A stretch of 35,120 bases of DNA. Source: Rhodospirillaceae bacterium (GTDB lineage Bacteria; Pseudomonadota; Alphaproteobacteria; UBA7887). A program made the translations under genes and the position numbers. Below the pieces are notes generated by a model, which saw only the letters and a program-made list of their open reading frames with translations, was not told the origin of the DNA and did no database searches. The stretch covers positions 176,414 through 211,533 of the forward strand of contig PBWV01000019.1 of assembly GCA_002728255.1 (NCBI GenBank), in the 5' to 3' direction. This document shows positions 17,096 to 26,234 of this stretch, in pieces; position 1 is the stretch's first letter, and every line of letters starts with the position of its first letter.

Positions 17096-19054
17096 TTACT
17101 GAGCATGGAGCCAAGCCTGAAACATTAGCACGGGCCACAGACGATGTTGGTGATTTCTGTTCTCTTTCAGGTGGTCTAGCCAAAGACGACGGACAGTACC
17201 AGCCTCGAAAAAACCACCCCGTTTTAGGTCATGTTCTGATAATAAATCCTCTGCCCAAGATCGGAGATCTCTTCTTAGCCAGTCTCCAATCGGGACACCG
17301 AACCCCATTTTTGGTCGTTCGAAGAGGTGCCTGGGAATATACTTAGCTAAAACTTGTTTTAATATTCTCTTCCCTGAGTTCTTATAAATCTTTGTCTCTA
17401 TGGGCAAGCGCCAAGAAAATTCGAATACCCGATGGTCAAGGAAAGGTACGCGTGCCTCGAGGCCTACCGACATACTAGCCCTGTCTAGTTTTACCAGAAT
17501 ATCGTCCGGTAGGTATGTAACTGTATCCATTAACATCATTTGGTGTTGGAAGTTACTAATGGAAGACCAGTTGTGTCTTTCACTTAAAAGGGTGGCAGGT
17601 TCTGTGCTCTTGAGAAGCGCGTTATGGGGGTTCTGCCACTGGGAAATTAACTTCCAGTAGATGTCTTCTTTATCCTTAGCATTCATAATCCCGGCCAACT
17701 TATGAATTTTTTCACCATACTGTGCTTGACGTAGTGACTGAGGTATAAATGGGGAAACTCTCATAAAGAAGGTATCCCATCTCTGTGATGGGATCGAGCA
17801 AATAGCTTTTGAGATGTTTTGGCGTAGCCGTAGTGGTGTGTTTCCTATTATTTTTCCCATATTGCGCGACCAAACATAACGATTATAACCACCGAAAAGT
17901 TCGTCTCCGCCATCTCCCGATAGGGCGACCGTAACTTTTTCTCTCGCAAGATTTGATACTATATAGGTTGGAATTTGTGAAGAATCGGCAAAAGGCTCAC
18001 TGTACATAGTAGGTAACTTTGGGATCACTGCTTGAGCTTCACTGGGCGTGACGTAGAGTTCCGTATGCTCGGTTCCCAGGTGTTGTGCAATGGATGCAGC
18101 AGCATCAGCCTCATTGTACGACGCCTCGGAGAAACCAATAGAGAAAGTTTTAACAGGGCGTGAGCTGCATTTCTGCATTAGGGCTACAATTGTTGAAGAA
18201 TCTATGCCGCCCGATAGAAAAGCTCCAAGGGGTGCATCAGATAGCATGCAGTCGGCGACAGCCCCTTGCAACACCGCATCTAGTTGTTTCGAAAGTTCTG
18301 GATCGTTTGTTTTGAGGGGATTGCCAAGATTTTGTTCTGCACATTCCTTTGCAGACCAATAGAACTTCGGTTGAGGGACAGAGTGGCTGCGGAGTGTTTC
18401 GTAATCAACACTTAGGATAGCACCGGGGACTAACTTCCAGCAGTCTAAGTAAATTGTATGTGGTGCAGGCACGCTACTGTGTCGCAACAATAATGAAATA
18501 GCATCTCTGTTTATATTCGCGGGGAAATTTCTGAATTCCTTTATAGCGGCCAATTCCGAGCCGAACACGAGCGACTTTCCAGCCCAAGCATAATATATTG
18601 GCTTTTGGCCAAAGCGATCCCGAGCTAAATGAAGGCATCTATCTTTCCGGTCCCAGACAGCTAGAGCAAACATACCATTTAATGCCGTAAGGGTTTTGCG
18701 CAATCCCCAGTTGCTGATGGCTTCAACCAAAACCTCCGTATCCGACCGACTCTTGAATGTTATCCCCATCTGAGAGAGCGAGCCTTTTAGTGAGGGCGCA
18801 TTGTATACCTCACCATTGTAGCTTAACACGAACCGGCCGTCCCTAGAAATCATTGGTTGATGGCCTCGATGTGAGAGGTCTACAACTGAAAGCCTTCGGT
18901 GACCTAGAGATATGCCGGCTCGCTGGTCCGACCATTCCCCAGAGTCGTCAGGACCGCGATGGGTTAGCGCTCTTACGGCGCTACGTAATTCTGCTATAGC
19001 ATCAGAAGATGAGCCATGATCCATTAGTCTGAAACTGCCAGCTATTCCACACAT
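17096..19054 (-). CDS. asnB: Asparagine synthetase-type glutamine amidotransferase 1
   Basis: The 652-residue protein begins MCGIAG, so the Ntn nucleophile Cys is exposed after Met removal. The glutaminase domain keeps LGHRRLSVVDL, NGEVYN and SDTEVLVEA. The ATP-pyrophosphatase synthetase domain has the P-loop SGGIDSS at 281-287, LSGDGGDELFGGY and late SVGLEARVPFLDH. It should use glutamine and ATP to amidate a carboxyl group. In glycan clusters such proteins are thought to amidate uronic acids, as for Pseudomonas WbpS, rather than to make free asparagine. It is 19 bases after a GT4 gene. A second paralogue lies at 22550. Confidence 0.93.
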   Translation of the reverse strand: MCGIAGSFRLMDHGSSSDAIAELRSAVRALTHRGPDDSGEWSDQRAGISLGHRRLSVVDLSHRGHQPMISRDGRFVLSYNGEVYNAPSLKGSLSQMGITFKSRSDTEVLVEAISNWGLRKTLTALNGMFALAVWDRKDRCLHLARDRFGQKPIYYAWAGKSLVFGSELAAIKEFRNFPANINRDAISLLLRHSSVPAPHTIYLDCWKLVPGAILSVDYETLRSHSVPQPKFYWSAKECAEQNLGNPLKTNDPELSKQLDAVLQGAVADCMLSDAPLGAFLSGGIDSSTIVALMQKCSSRPVKTFSIGFSEASYNEADAAASIAQHLGTEHTELYVTPSEAQAVIPKLPTMYSEPFADSSQIPTYIVSNLAREKVTVALSGDGGDELFGGYNRYVWSRNMGKIIGNTPLRLRQNISKAICSIPSQRWDTFFMRVSPFIPQSLRQAQYGEKIHKLAGIMNAKDKEDIYWKLISQWQNPHNALLKSTEPATLLSERHNWSSISNFQHQMMLMDTVTYLPDDILVKLDRASMSVGLEARVPFLDHRVFEFSWRLPIETKIYKNSGKRILKQVLAKYIPRHLFERPKMGFGVPIGDWLRRDLRSWAEDLLSEHDLKRGGFFEAGTVRRLWLDHLKENRNHQHRLWPVLMFQAWLHAQ

Positions 19055-19073
19055 ATTCAGGCCTGCACCAAGT

Positions 19074-20231
19074 TTACCCTGGAGTGGTCAAGGAATTGTA
19101 CAATCGAAAATAGGAGCTAACGCATACCTCCATGGAAAATTTTGATAACGCCCGCCTCTTTCCTGCTTGTTTCATAGAATTTCTCAGCTCGGCATTTTGG
19201 GCGAGATACTCACAGGCCTCGCCTAGTAGGCTAGGGCTTCTTGCGGGAACAACTAGCCCGGTTTCCTGGTCGGTGATCAACTCGGTGTTTCCGCCGACAT
19301 CAGTCACTATCATAGGAATCCCCAAAGCCATTCCTTCCAGCACTGAATTAGACAAACCCTCTTCGTGAGAACTTGATATGCCAATATCTGATGCTTTCAT
19401 CAAGTCGTAGATGTCCCTGCGTGAACTAAGCCAAATCACATTTTGACTTATTCCGAGGTGACTTGCGCTCTGTTCTAGGTTGTTGAGAATACCATCGTTT
19501 CGGCCGACACAAATTAATCGCCAAGGGTCTGGCAGTTTACCCTTAACATTTGCTAGTGCCTTGAGAAGATCCTTGTGCCCCTTATAGGGAATGAAATTGG
19601 CCACAGTAATAAATACAAGTGCCTGAGCTGGAATGTTGAGTTCTCGTCGCACTTCATCAGGTTTTAGTTTTTCAACAAATTCATTGGGGTCGATGCCATT
19701 GTATATTAGTTGTATCCGGGCTTTTGAGTTGGCGCTTTCCTTCTCTAAGTCTCGTATAATGGCCTTGCTGTTCCCGACCAGCACGTCCATAGTTTTATGT
19801 AAATAGCGTTCAATCCAAGCGCCTAAAGGGTGTTTTTTTTGATAAAAATTTAGGCTCCGTCGGCTCATTATCCGAAAGGGAATTCCAAGAAAGAAAGACC
19901 ATACCCCCCCAAGGAGGTAGGCCTCGGGCAAAAAGAAATGGACAATATTGGGGCGTTCGCGGGCTAGGGTGAATCCTAGCCAAAAGACAATAAAGGTGCG
20001 TCTAATAAACCTTTGGCGCGCAATCCATTTGGTAGGTGGAGGAGACAGTACGGGCACATTTTTGCGTTCCATTTCATTAGCGAGAGCGCCCCGAGCCCGA
20101 AAAGCGATTATTGAAATCTCCAAGCCGTTACCTTGTAATTTAGGCATGACCCGAAGCAAATGATTTTCAGTGCCCCCAATGTCCAACGAACCAATAATCA
20201 CAAATAACTTTGAGGTGTCCCCATTTTTCAT
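19074..20231 (-). CDS. GT4 glycosyltransferase A
   Basis: A GT-B fold protein of 385 residues. The acceptor domain starts LFVIIGSLDIGGTENHLLRV and the donor domain has VANFIPYKGHKDLL and the retaining E-x7-E motif near residues 290-299 (HEEGLSNSVLEGMALG), followed by VTDVGGNTELI. This is a family 4 transferase using a nucleotide sugar at the cytoplasmic face. No signal peptide is seen. It is preceded directly (TAAGTGATG) by the stop codon of the next GT4 gene, so the two are coupled. Sugar and linkage are unknown. Confidence 0.9.
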   Translation of the reverse strand: MKNGDTSKLFVIIGSLDIGGTENHLLRVMPKLQGNGLEISIIAFRARGALANEMERKNVPVLSPPPTKWIARQRFIRRTFIVFWLGFTLARERPNIVHFFLPEAYLLGGVWSFFLGIPFRIMSRRSLNFYQKKHPLGAWIERYLHKTMDVLVGNSKAIIRDLEKESANSKARIQLIYNGIDPNEFVEKLKPDEVRRELNIPAQALVFITVANFIPYKGHKDLLKALANVKGKLPDPWRLICVGRNDGILNNLEQSASHLGISQNVIWLSSRRDIYDLMKASDIGISSSHEEGLSNSVLEGMALGIPMIVTDVGGNTELITDQETGLVVPARSPSLLGEACEYLAQNAELRNSMKQAGKRRALSKFSMEVCVSSYFRLYNSLTTPG

Positions 20232-20234
20232 CAC

Positions 20235-21458
20235 TTACAATGCTTTCCGCCTAATTATTGTACGATAGGCCTCAAGGTATTGATTTACAATTGACCGCCA
20301 CGCAAACACTAATGCCCGTTCTCTTGAAATGTTAATGTATTTCTCCCTGAGATCCTTGTGGGACAAGAGTTGGTTCATTGCTTCCGCTAGCCCTTCATGG
20401 TCCTTTACGGGCACCATTATTCCATACTTTCCTTGGCCTATCACGTCCCGGCAGCCGGGTCCATCTGTAGTGATTATCGGAAGGCTTGCCGCCATTGCCT
20501 CAATAATGGCTATTCCAAAGGATTCGACATGTGATGGAAAGACGAACGCATCTGCACTTTTGTACAGTCCAACTAATTTATTACTTGGTGCCTCAAAGGG
20601 ACTTCCTTCGGCGTCTTGATCAGAAATTTCACCAAGCAGATGAACGTGTTCAGTCAGGCCTTGTTTTGCCACCTGGTTCTTGAGAGTTTCTGTGTGCTTA
20701 CCCGCAATAGCCAAACGGAACGGCCGACTAGCCTTTTTCCTTAACAAAGCGGCAGCCGATATTAGGTCGCTAAACCCCTTTTTTGGATGGTGCCGCCCTA
20801 CTGAGAGATAGAGAAAGGCATCGTTGTTTATTCCAAATTCTTTGCGAATAGAAACAGTGTCAAACGGGCGTTGAAATCGGGGTAGATCGACCCCATTCGG
20901 GATGTTCCATACCTTTTCACTTATTATTTTAATATCGTCATACTCTCGAGCCATTGACTTCGTAATAGCAGACAGAGCATCAGCTCGCGGAAGCCACTTT
21001 CTAATAATTTGGTCGATACGGGGGTCGAGCCGCATGCCGTATCCAAGGTCATGGTTAACTTGGATGTCTTCGCCTGCGCATCTGATAATATGAGGAACAT
21101 CCTTTTCAGCAAAGCGTGCCAAAGCTACGCCAATGGGGAATCCTACCGTGCCGTGCCAGATATCAAAACGATATTTCCACTGTAAAATTCTGAAAAAGCT
21201 TGCAAGTAGTAGAGTGGCGGTTTCTGGAAAGTTTTGGGTGAAAGAGATAGTTTTTGGAGGCATCGTGATGAGCTTGTATGCTAACCTGCGGCCAGTTTCT
21301 TGTATTTGTCGTACGTTGGTTGCTGGTGCAATAACGATTGGGGTATGTCCCTGCGCCAGTAGTCCAGAAGCGATGTTATGGAGACCTATCTCTACCCCCC
21401 CAATGGCAGGTAAAAAGGTTGAAGTCGGAAGTGCTATTACGAGCTTTTTACGTTGCAT
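20235..21458 (-). CDS. GT4 glycosyltransferase B
   Basis: A GT-B fold protein of 407 residues. It opens KKLVIALPTSTFLPAIGGVE and has a donor domain with VGRHHPKKGFSDLI and the E-x7-E motif HVESFGIAIIEAMAASLP. The start at 21458 (MQRKKL) is taken because it matches the usual N-terminus. Any longer reading would deepen the overlap with the upstream gene, which is already 11 bases. No good ribosome site is visible, so translation is probably coupled. It belongs to the retaining family 4; donor and acceptor are unknown. Confidence 0.89.
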   Translation of the reverse strand: MQRKKLVIALPTSTFLPAIGGVEIGLHNIASGLLAQGHTPIVIAPATNVRQIQETGRRLAYKLITMPPKTISFTQNFPETATLLLASFFRILQWKYRFDIWHGTVGFPIGVALARFAEKDVPHIIRCAGEDIQVNHDLGYGMRLDPRIDQIIRKWLPRADALSAITKSMAREYDDIKIISEKVWNIPNGVDLPRFQRPFDTVSIRKEFGINNDAFLYLSVGRHHPKKGFSDLISAAALLRKKASRPFRLAIAGKHTETLKNQVAKQGLTEHVHLLGEISDQDAEGSPFEAPSNKLVGLYKSADAFVFPSHVESFGIAIIEAMAASLPIITTDGPGCRDVIGQGKYGIMVPVKDHEGLAEAMNQLLSHKDLREKYINISRERALVFAWRSIVNQYLEAYRTIIRRKAL

Positions 21459-22557
21459 CGGGTTCGATAGTTGAGACTGTGTCGTGGACGATACTAACAA
21501 CACGGTTGCAGAAGCCTATCTCGCTTGTTTTTTTTTCGAGCTCTTCCCGGTAGGTTTGTTGTGCACACTCAGCCAACGTTTTCAGTTGATGGGGACATGA
21601 ATAGGCCATGCTCAGCTTCTCCATGAAATCTGATAGGTCCCAGGAATGGGTTAAAATTGTTTTTCCAGATACAAAAAGGTTAGGCCAGGTCTCCATATGG
21701 GACATATCTGGTTTCAATAGGGTGGCTCCACAGAGGGTCGCCTCAAAATCCTTGAGTGTGATCTCCCCGAAACCAAATGGAGATATTACCAATCGTGTTT
21801 CCCGCATTTCCTGGTAGTAAGCCCGCCGGCTCAGCTTCCTGGTGCTGAGCCTATCTTTTAAGAGTGTTTGAATTTTCTTGCGCTGGTAGGAAACGGTTTC
21901 CCGTTCATACTTGGTTCCCATCCGGCAAGATAGGGCCACGGTCCTCTCGGAGTTAGATGGTACGAATTTTTTGGGAAGCCAAAAGAGTGCGTTGATCGGG
22001 ATAAACCTTCTTAATCCCATGATATGAGGGCCGTACATACTGTAGTTCGCCAGGCCTGAATTCCATGATAATCTGAGCTGGCCAAGGCGACTCGGATCGG
22101 TCAGCACTCGGTTCCGAGCAGGTGTAGAATCAGTTGCCCCAAAGGACTGGTGATAGTAGTCAGCCCAAAGTCGATTCCCGTATAATTTTTTCATGTATAG
22201 GGACTTATCTTTGAGTAATTGGCCTTTGCAGTACCAGCGGACAAACGGCAGGACTTGGGGCTGAAGCCAGCCACTGCTGTCCGAAATATCAAACCACACT
22301 AAGGGCACGCTCTCCGCTAGCCTTGATAAGTCCATCAAGACCGCCTGATCTCCCTCAACTTCCCATCGATGGCTAACGCTGCGACTTTCTATAAACAGCA
22401 CATCGCAATCGCATAGCTTCGGGTGTGCAATGGACGTGAAAAATTTAGTTTGAATACCGCAATCCGCGAGTTCTTTTCGATACACAATGAATGGAAATAA
22501 GAATGCAATTCCGTTAGGAGACTGAAAGCCCTTAGTGAGAATGTGAATTTTATGCAT
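21448..22557 (-). CDS. Probable glycosyltransferase, family unclear
   Basis: The 369-residue protein has no strong match I can name. Near the C-terminus is a block that looks like the donor-binding region of GT-B or exostosin/CgeB-like transferases: RLVISPFGFGEITLKDFEA, then LCGATLLKPDMSHMETWPNLF, broken here as LCGATLLKPD and METWPNLF. The N-terminus IHILTKGFQSPNGIAF looks like a sugar-transferase opening strand. No signal peptide or membrane segment is seen. The start ATG overlaps the end of asparagine synthetase 2 by about eight bases, and the 3' end overlaps the next GT4 gene. A glycosyltransferase role rests mainly on the C-terminal block and the context. Confidence 0.6.
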   Translation of the reverse strand: MHKIHILTKGFQSPNGIAFLFPFIVYRKELADCGIQTKFFTSIAHPKLCDCDVLFIESRSVSHRWEVEGDQAVLMDLSRLAESVPLVWFDISDSSGWLQPQVLPFVRWYCKGQLLKDKSLYMKKLYGNRLWADYYHQSFGATDSTPARNRVLTDPSRLGQLRLSWNSGLANYSMYGPHIMGLRRFIPINALFWLPKKFVPSNSERTVALSCRMGTKYERETVSYQRKKIQTLLKDRLSTRKLSRRAYYQEMRETRLVISPFGFGEITLKDFEATLCGATLLKPDMSHMETWPNLFVSGKTILTHSWDLSDFMEKLSMAYSCPHQLKTLAECAQQTYREELEKKTSEIGFCNRVVSIVHDTVSTIEPDAT

Positions 22558-24397
22558 CATCTAACCGAGGTGCATTGGCATTACGTATATCAGCTACTGA
22601 CCTTAGCCAAAGCTCTAAGTTTATTAGGTGTTCCAACGGTATGGGTTTCTTGTTCCTTTTGTTTCGAAAGTCGTCCACTGCGGTGCGGACTTTTTTAGGG
22701 TCAGAATACGAAGCAAGCTGGCTATCGGGTTGTACTAGTAGATCTAAATATCTACCCAATCCGGTCTCATTTTCAAGCCAACTTCGAAGTGGCAATGCAA
22801 GACCGACTTTGCGGCGATCCACTATCTCCGATGGGAGAAATTGCTTTGCAACCCTTTTGAGTATGGGTTTGGTATCACCACCCGGGGCCCGAAGTTGAAC
22901 TGGTATTCGATTGATTTTCTTGGCCAGGGGGGCGTGGCTGAAGGGCACCCGTGCCTCTACGGAGGCCGCCATAGCCATTTTATCTTGTCTCATCAAAAGC
23001 GATGATAAATATGAGGTTTGATCAACTGCAAACATCCTTTCCCGGAAATCCAAGAATCGGGAGGCAGTGTCTTCACGCTGGCCACCTCTGTGAATCAGGG
23101 GTGGGAAAAGTTCTTCTAATTCGAGAATATCATGATAAACGGCTCCGAAAATCGCTGCATCTCTGCCTGAGAACTTTTGGATTTCTCGCCAGCGTTGAAG
23201 AATGGGCCAAAGAAAACCGGGGACTAGATCGGCAAATAGACCGTTCCTCTTTAGTTTTCGCCAGATGTCATATCGTTTGTATCCGCCAAATAGCTCATCG
23301 GCCCCCTCGCCCGTTAGGACCACTTTGTGTTTTTTACGAATGGTTTCGCACAATAGCATCAACATTACGCAGCCATAGTGTGGAACTGGACCCTCCATGT
23401 GTTTAATGGCCCGCGGCAGGGCATCGGCAAAATCGTTATTGTCCAGTGTTACTTCATGATGTTCTAGGTTTAAGCGTTTTTGGATAATGCGACGATAGGG
23501 TCGCTCGTCCTGTGGGTATCCTGGTATGTGAACGCCATATGATGTAAGTGTTCCGGCAGTTTCCTTTGCAGCTATCGCCGTCACAAGGCTAGAGTCGACA
23601 CCCCCCGAAAGTTGTACGGCATAGCCTACATCACTGACCAGGTGAGCCTTAACCGAGGCATATACTGTTTCCTTTGATAATTGTACCGCATCGTCTTGGC
23701 TCAAGGAGTTATCGGAGTTCAGGTGCTCCAAAGGGTCGTCAAATTGTTCAGGCTTTGTCCTGGCATCATTAATATTAGCAGTGCATGTATATCCTCCCGG
23801 AAGCAGCTCAATGTCTGAGATGTTACTTAATGTTCCTGAAGCATAGCGAAAAATTAGAAGTTCAGGCAAGGCGTTGGTATCTACCTCAAATGGAGTGATC
23901 CCAGCGAAGGAACGCATTTCTGTGGCAAAACCAATTAAATGACCTCTTTTGAGTATGTACAAAGGCTTTATTCCAAGGGTATCACGTGCCGCTATCACCT
24001 CGCACCTGTGTCGATCAAAAATTACAAGTGAAAACATTCCCTCAACTTTGGGAAATAGCTTTTTTTTCCAATGAGCGTAACCATGAAGAAGTACTTCTGT
24101 ATCTCCCTCGGTTTGGAACAGGTATCCTTTTTGCTCTAGTTCCCTTCGGAGCTTTCTGAAATTATAGATCTCACCATTGAATACTAAGGAGTAGCGGCCT
24201 GTGGGATCGGTCATGGGTTGGTCGGAGGTGGATCCAGGGTCCAGTATAGCCAGCCTTCGAAAAACCATGGCTATCCCGGGCTCGGCAATCATTCCTCCTG
24301 AGTCTGGCCCCCTATGTAGAATGTCTTTTTCTAGCCTCCGTAGCAGTGGGCTGGAGAAAAGGCGTTCCTTTTGGCATAAAACTACGAACCCACACAT
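22550..24397 (-). CDS. asnB: Asparagine synthetase-type glutamine amidotransferase 2
   Basis: The 615-residue protein begins MCGFVV with nucleophile Cys2 and has VFNGEIYNFRKL and EGDTEVLLHGY in the glutaminase domain. The synthetase domain has P-loop SGGVDSS at 264-270, LTGEGADELFGGYKRYD and SVEARVPFSH. All residues normally needed for ammonia transfer and ATP use appear present. It is clearly diverged from the 652-residue paralogue at 17096, so a recent tandem copy is unlikely. The two probably act on different carboxyl groups. It starts six bases after the stop of the sugar dehydrogenase/cytochrome gene and has no obvious ribosome site. Confidence 0.91.
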   Translation of the reverse strand: MCGFVVLCQKERLFSSPLLRRLEKDILHRGPDSGGMIAEPGIAMVFRRLAILDPGSTSDQPMTDPTGRYSLVFNGEIYNFRKLRRELEQKGYLFQTEGDTEVLLHGYAHWKKKLFPKVEGMFSLVIFDRHRCEVIAARDTLGIKPLYILKRGHLIGFATEMRSFAGITPFEVDTNALPELLIFRYASGTLSNISDIELLPGGYTCTANINDARTKPEQFDDPLEHLNSDNSLSQDDAVQLSKETVYASVKAHLVSDVGYAVQLSGGVDSSLVTAIAAKETAGTLTSYGVHIPGYPQDERPYRRIIQKRLNLEHHEVTLDNNDFADALPRAIKHMEGPVPHYGCVMLMLLCETIRKKHKVVLTGEGADELFGGYKRYDIWRKLKRNGLFADLVPGFLWPILQRWREIQKFSGRDAAIFGAVYHDILELEELFPPLIHRGGQREDTASRFLDFRERMFAVDQTSYLSSLLMRQDKMAMAASVEARVPFSHAPLAKKINRIPVQLRAPGGDTKPILKRVAKQFLPSEIVDRRKVGLALPLRSWLENETGLGRYLDLLVQPDSQLASYSDPKKVRTAVDDFRNKRNKKPIPLEHLINLELWLRSVADIRNANAPRLDDA

Positions 24398-24403
24398 ATT
24401 AAG

Positions 24404-26218
24404 CTATGAACTCTGCTTTTTCCTTCCATGGGAACGGCGGGACCATGGCATCCAAATACTAAGGGTGAAAATAATGGTTGCGACTGTGCCCATTGCAAAT
24501 GCTACCAAAATATGTCGATATCGCAATTCTGGAAGGAGATACGCTATGAAAAACCTAAGCCGATCAAGGGAACTTATCGCTTTTTCTTGCTGGCTTTTTG
24601 GCTCGTTGATTTGGATCAAGTGGGTTGCAACGACGGCCGCGTGTTGTGGGGTGAGACCTAGGTTCGGCATCTGCGATTGCGGATTATCAAAGGCCGGTTC
24701 CTGAAGATAGTGGGTCAGCCAGACTAGGAGACGATCCTTTTCCGAAGAAGCAAGTACATTGTGTCTTGCATCGTAGGTTTCCACAAAGGGAGCACTTTCC
24801 AATGTGTCGACGAGCGCCACTTGTTTGGCATAGTTTTGATTATTTATCCGAGCTCCAATTGAAGCAATTAGGGTGGAGTCTAAGGGAGGGCCAAAATTCC
24901 CCCCCATACCGGAAATCTGATGGCAGTCCCGGCAACCATAACGACTGAGCAAGGCGGTTGGCCGAGTGTCTTGTTCAATTATATGGGGATGCCCGATGGA
25001 AGGGTTGTAAGAGAGCTTTAAGATGGGGGTTGTTCCATCATTTTGGGGCATCATCGCAACCAAATACAGGCCGTCTGGCCCGAACTGGACGGAGACAGGG
25101 AGTTGGTAACCGTTGCCGCGGTAGGCTAAAAGCTGCTTAGGCGGTGTGGCGGCTCTATTATTGTCAAAGTCGTAGTCAAACACCACGACGGTTCTTTGTC
25201 CTCTCATGCTTGGTCCTTGGGCACCAGGTGTGCCGGCCAGGGCGATGAAGAACTTGTTTGTGTACGGATCGGGGAAAATATTGCTCTCAGATTCTAGAAA
25301 ATCCAGTTGGACTAAACCCACTGCTGGCCCAAATATATAGTTAGCTCTTGCGGCAAAAGACCAATCGTTCCCCTCCCACAAATAATTTTCACCTCTGTTG
25401 ATTTCAAGAAAACGATCTATAAATCCGCCGTTTTCTGTTGCAAATAGGCGGCTCTTAGCCAGTACAAGGCCAAAAATATTTCTGTGTCCGTAGGACCATA
25501 TAAAGTCCGTAGATGTTGTCTGACCATCATCAACGAAAAAGGGATTGTCAGCGTATGGTTCTAGGTCTAAGTCCATTCGCAATACCGATCCTAGCGCAGA
25601 GGCTAGGTTCTGGCTTTCGTGGCGTTCCTTTCCATAACCAACTGGCACAAAGAGCTGATGGCCATCGATGACACAGGGGCCTATTTGGTGGCTGGTATCA
25701 CTTCTTTCATTCGCAAATATATCAAGAAGAAATTTGGGGTCCTTTGCCTCCAAGCTGAAAGTACCAGGATTTGATTGGAATCTCACTAGGCCGTTTCGAA
25801 ACACCTGGGTTTTATCCAAATAGCCGAAGGAAATAAAAATGAAGCCATTGAGCGGATCCAAGCAAAGGCCTGCAGCTCCCAGTGTTTGAAATTCTTCTTT
25901 GAGTGGGACGGGTAAAAAGTTATCGGCGACTGTGTATACCTCCCGGTTTCGGGTTACCACTTTTAGAGCTCCCTTCAATTCTATGACGTAGTATAGAGGC
26001 GAAAGCGGCTCGTTTCCGGGGTTAGGGACAAACTCTATATCTGATGGAAATCGATATCCTGTTGAATCAATTTCCAATGAAAAACCCTGTGCCACAGCCC
26101 AGTCATCCTTCCAAATGTTGGCTCGGTCTTCTTCTGCCATGGAACCTGTTACGGAGAGGCTAACCCCTATGAAGGGGAGCGCGAGGAAACAAAGTTGCTT
26201 TGTAAAACCTGGCCACAT
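24404..26218 (-). CDS. Membrane-anchored glucose/sorbosone dehydrogenase-like protein with cytochrome c domain
   Basis: The 604-residue protein starts with a signal-like segment (MWPGFTKQLCFLALPF to about residue 26). It continues with a beta-propeller region of the soluble glucose/sorbosone dehydrogenase type containing SYGHRNIFGL. Then comes a cytochrome c domain with one heme site CRDCH (residues 429-433) and a distal MPNLGLT Met. A C-terminal membrane helix (HILVAFAMGTVATIIF) and a basic tail follow. It would sit on the outer face of the inner membrane and pass electrons from a sugar or alcohol to a c-type heme. AAAGGAG nine bases upstream fixes the start at 26218. Finding such an enzyme inside a glycan operon is unusual. 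Substrate and cofactor are not determined. Confidence 0.82.
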   Translation of the reverse strand: MWPGFTKQLCFLALPFIGVSLSVTGSMAEEDRANIWKDDWAVAQGFSLEIDSTGYRFPSDIEFVPNPGNEPLSPLYYVIELKGALKVVTRNREVYTVADNFLPVPLKEEFQTLGAAGLCLDPLNGFIFISFGYLDKTQVFRNGLVRFQSNPGTFSLEAKDPKFLLDIFANERSDTSHQIGPCVIDGHQLFVPVGYGKERHESQNLASALGSVLRMDLDLEPYADNPFFVDDGQTTSTDFIWSYGHRNIFGLVLAKSRLFATENGGFIDRFLEINRGENYLWEGNDWSFAARANYIFGPAVGLVQLDFLESESNIFPDPYTNKFFIALAGTPGAQGPSMRGQRTVVVFDYDFDNNRAATPPKQLLAYRGNGYQLPVSVQFGPDGLYLVAMMPQNDGTTPILKLSYNPSIGHPHIIEQDTRPTALLSRYGCRDCHQISGMGGNFGPPLDSTLIASIGARINNQNYAKQVALVDTLESAPFVETYDARHNVLASSEKDRLLVWLTHYLQEPAFDNPQSQMPNLGLTPQHAAVVATHLIQINEPKSQQEKAISSLDRLRFFIAYLLPELRYRHILVAFAMGTVATIIFTLSIWMPWSRRSHGRKKQSS

Positions 26219-26227
26219 AGTCGGTCT

Positions 26228-26234
26228 CTCCTTT
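26228..26234 (-). promoter_or_regulatory. Strong ribosome binding site for the dehydrogenase/cytochrome gene
   Basis: AAAGGAG on the minus strand ends nine bases before the ATG at 26218 and overlaps the TAA stop of the upstream methyltransferase gene. It rules out the longer in-frame reading that starts at 26305. Confidence 0.7.

Noticed and set aside
16108-17346. Open + strand frame of 412 codons opposite the O-antigen ligase gene
   Set aside because: It is antisense to a well-supported membrane protein and the end of an asparagine synthetase gene. Its translation shows no domain and has the composition of a mirrored hydrophobic gene.
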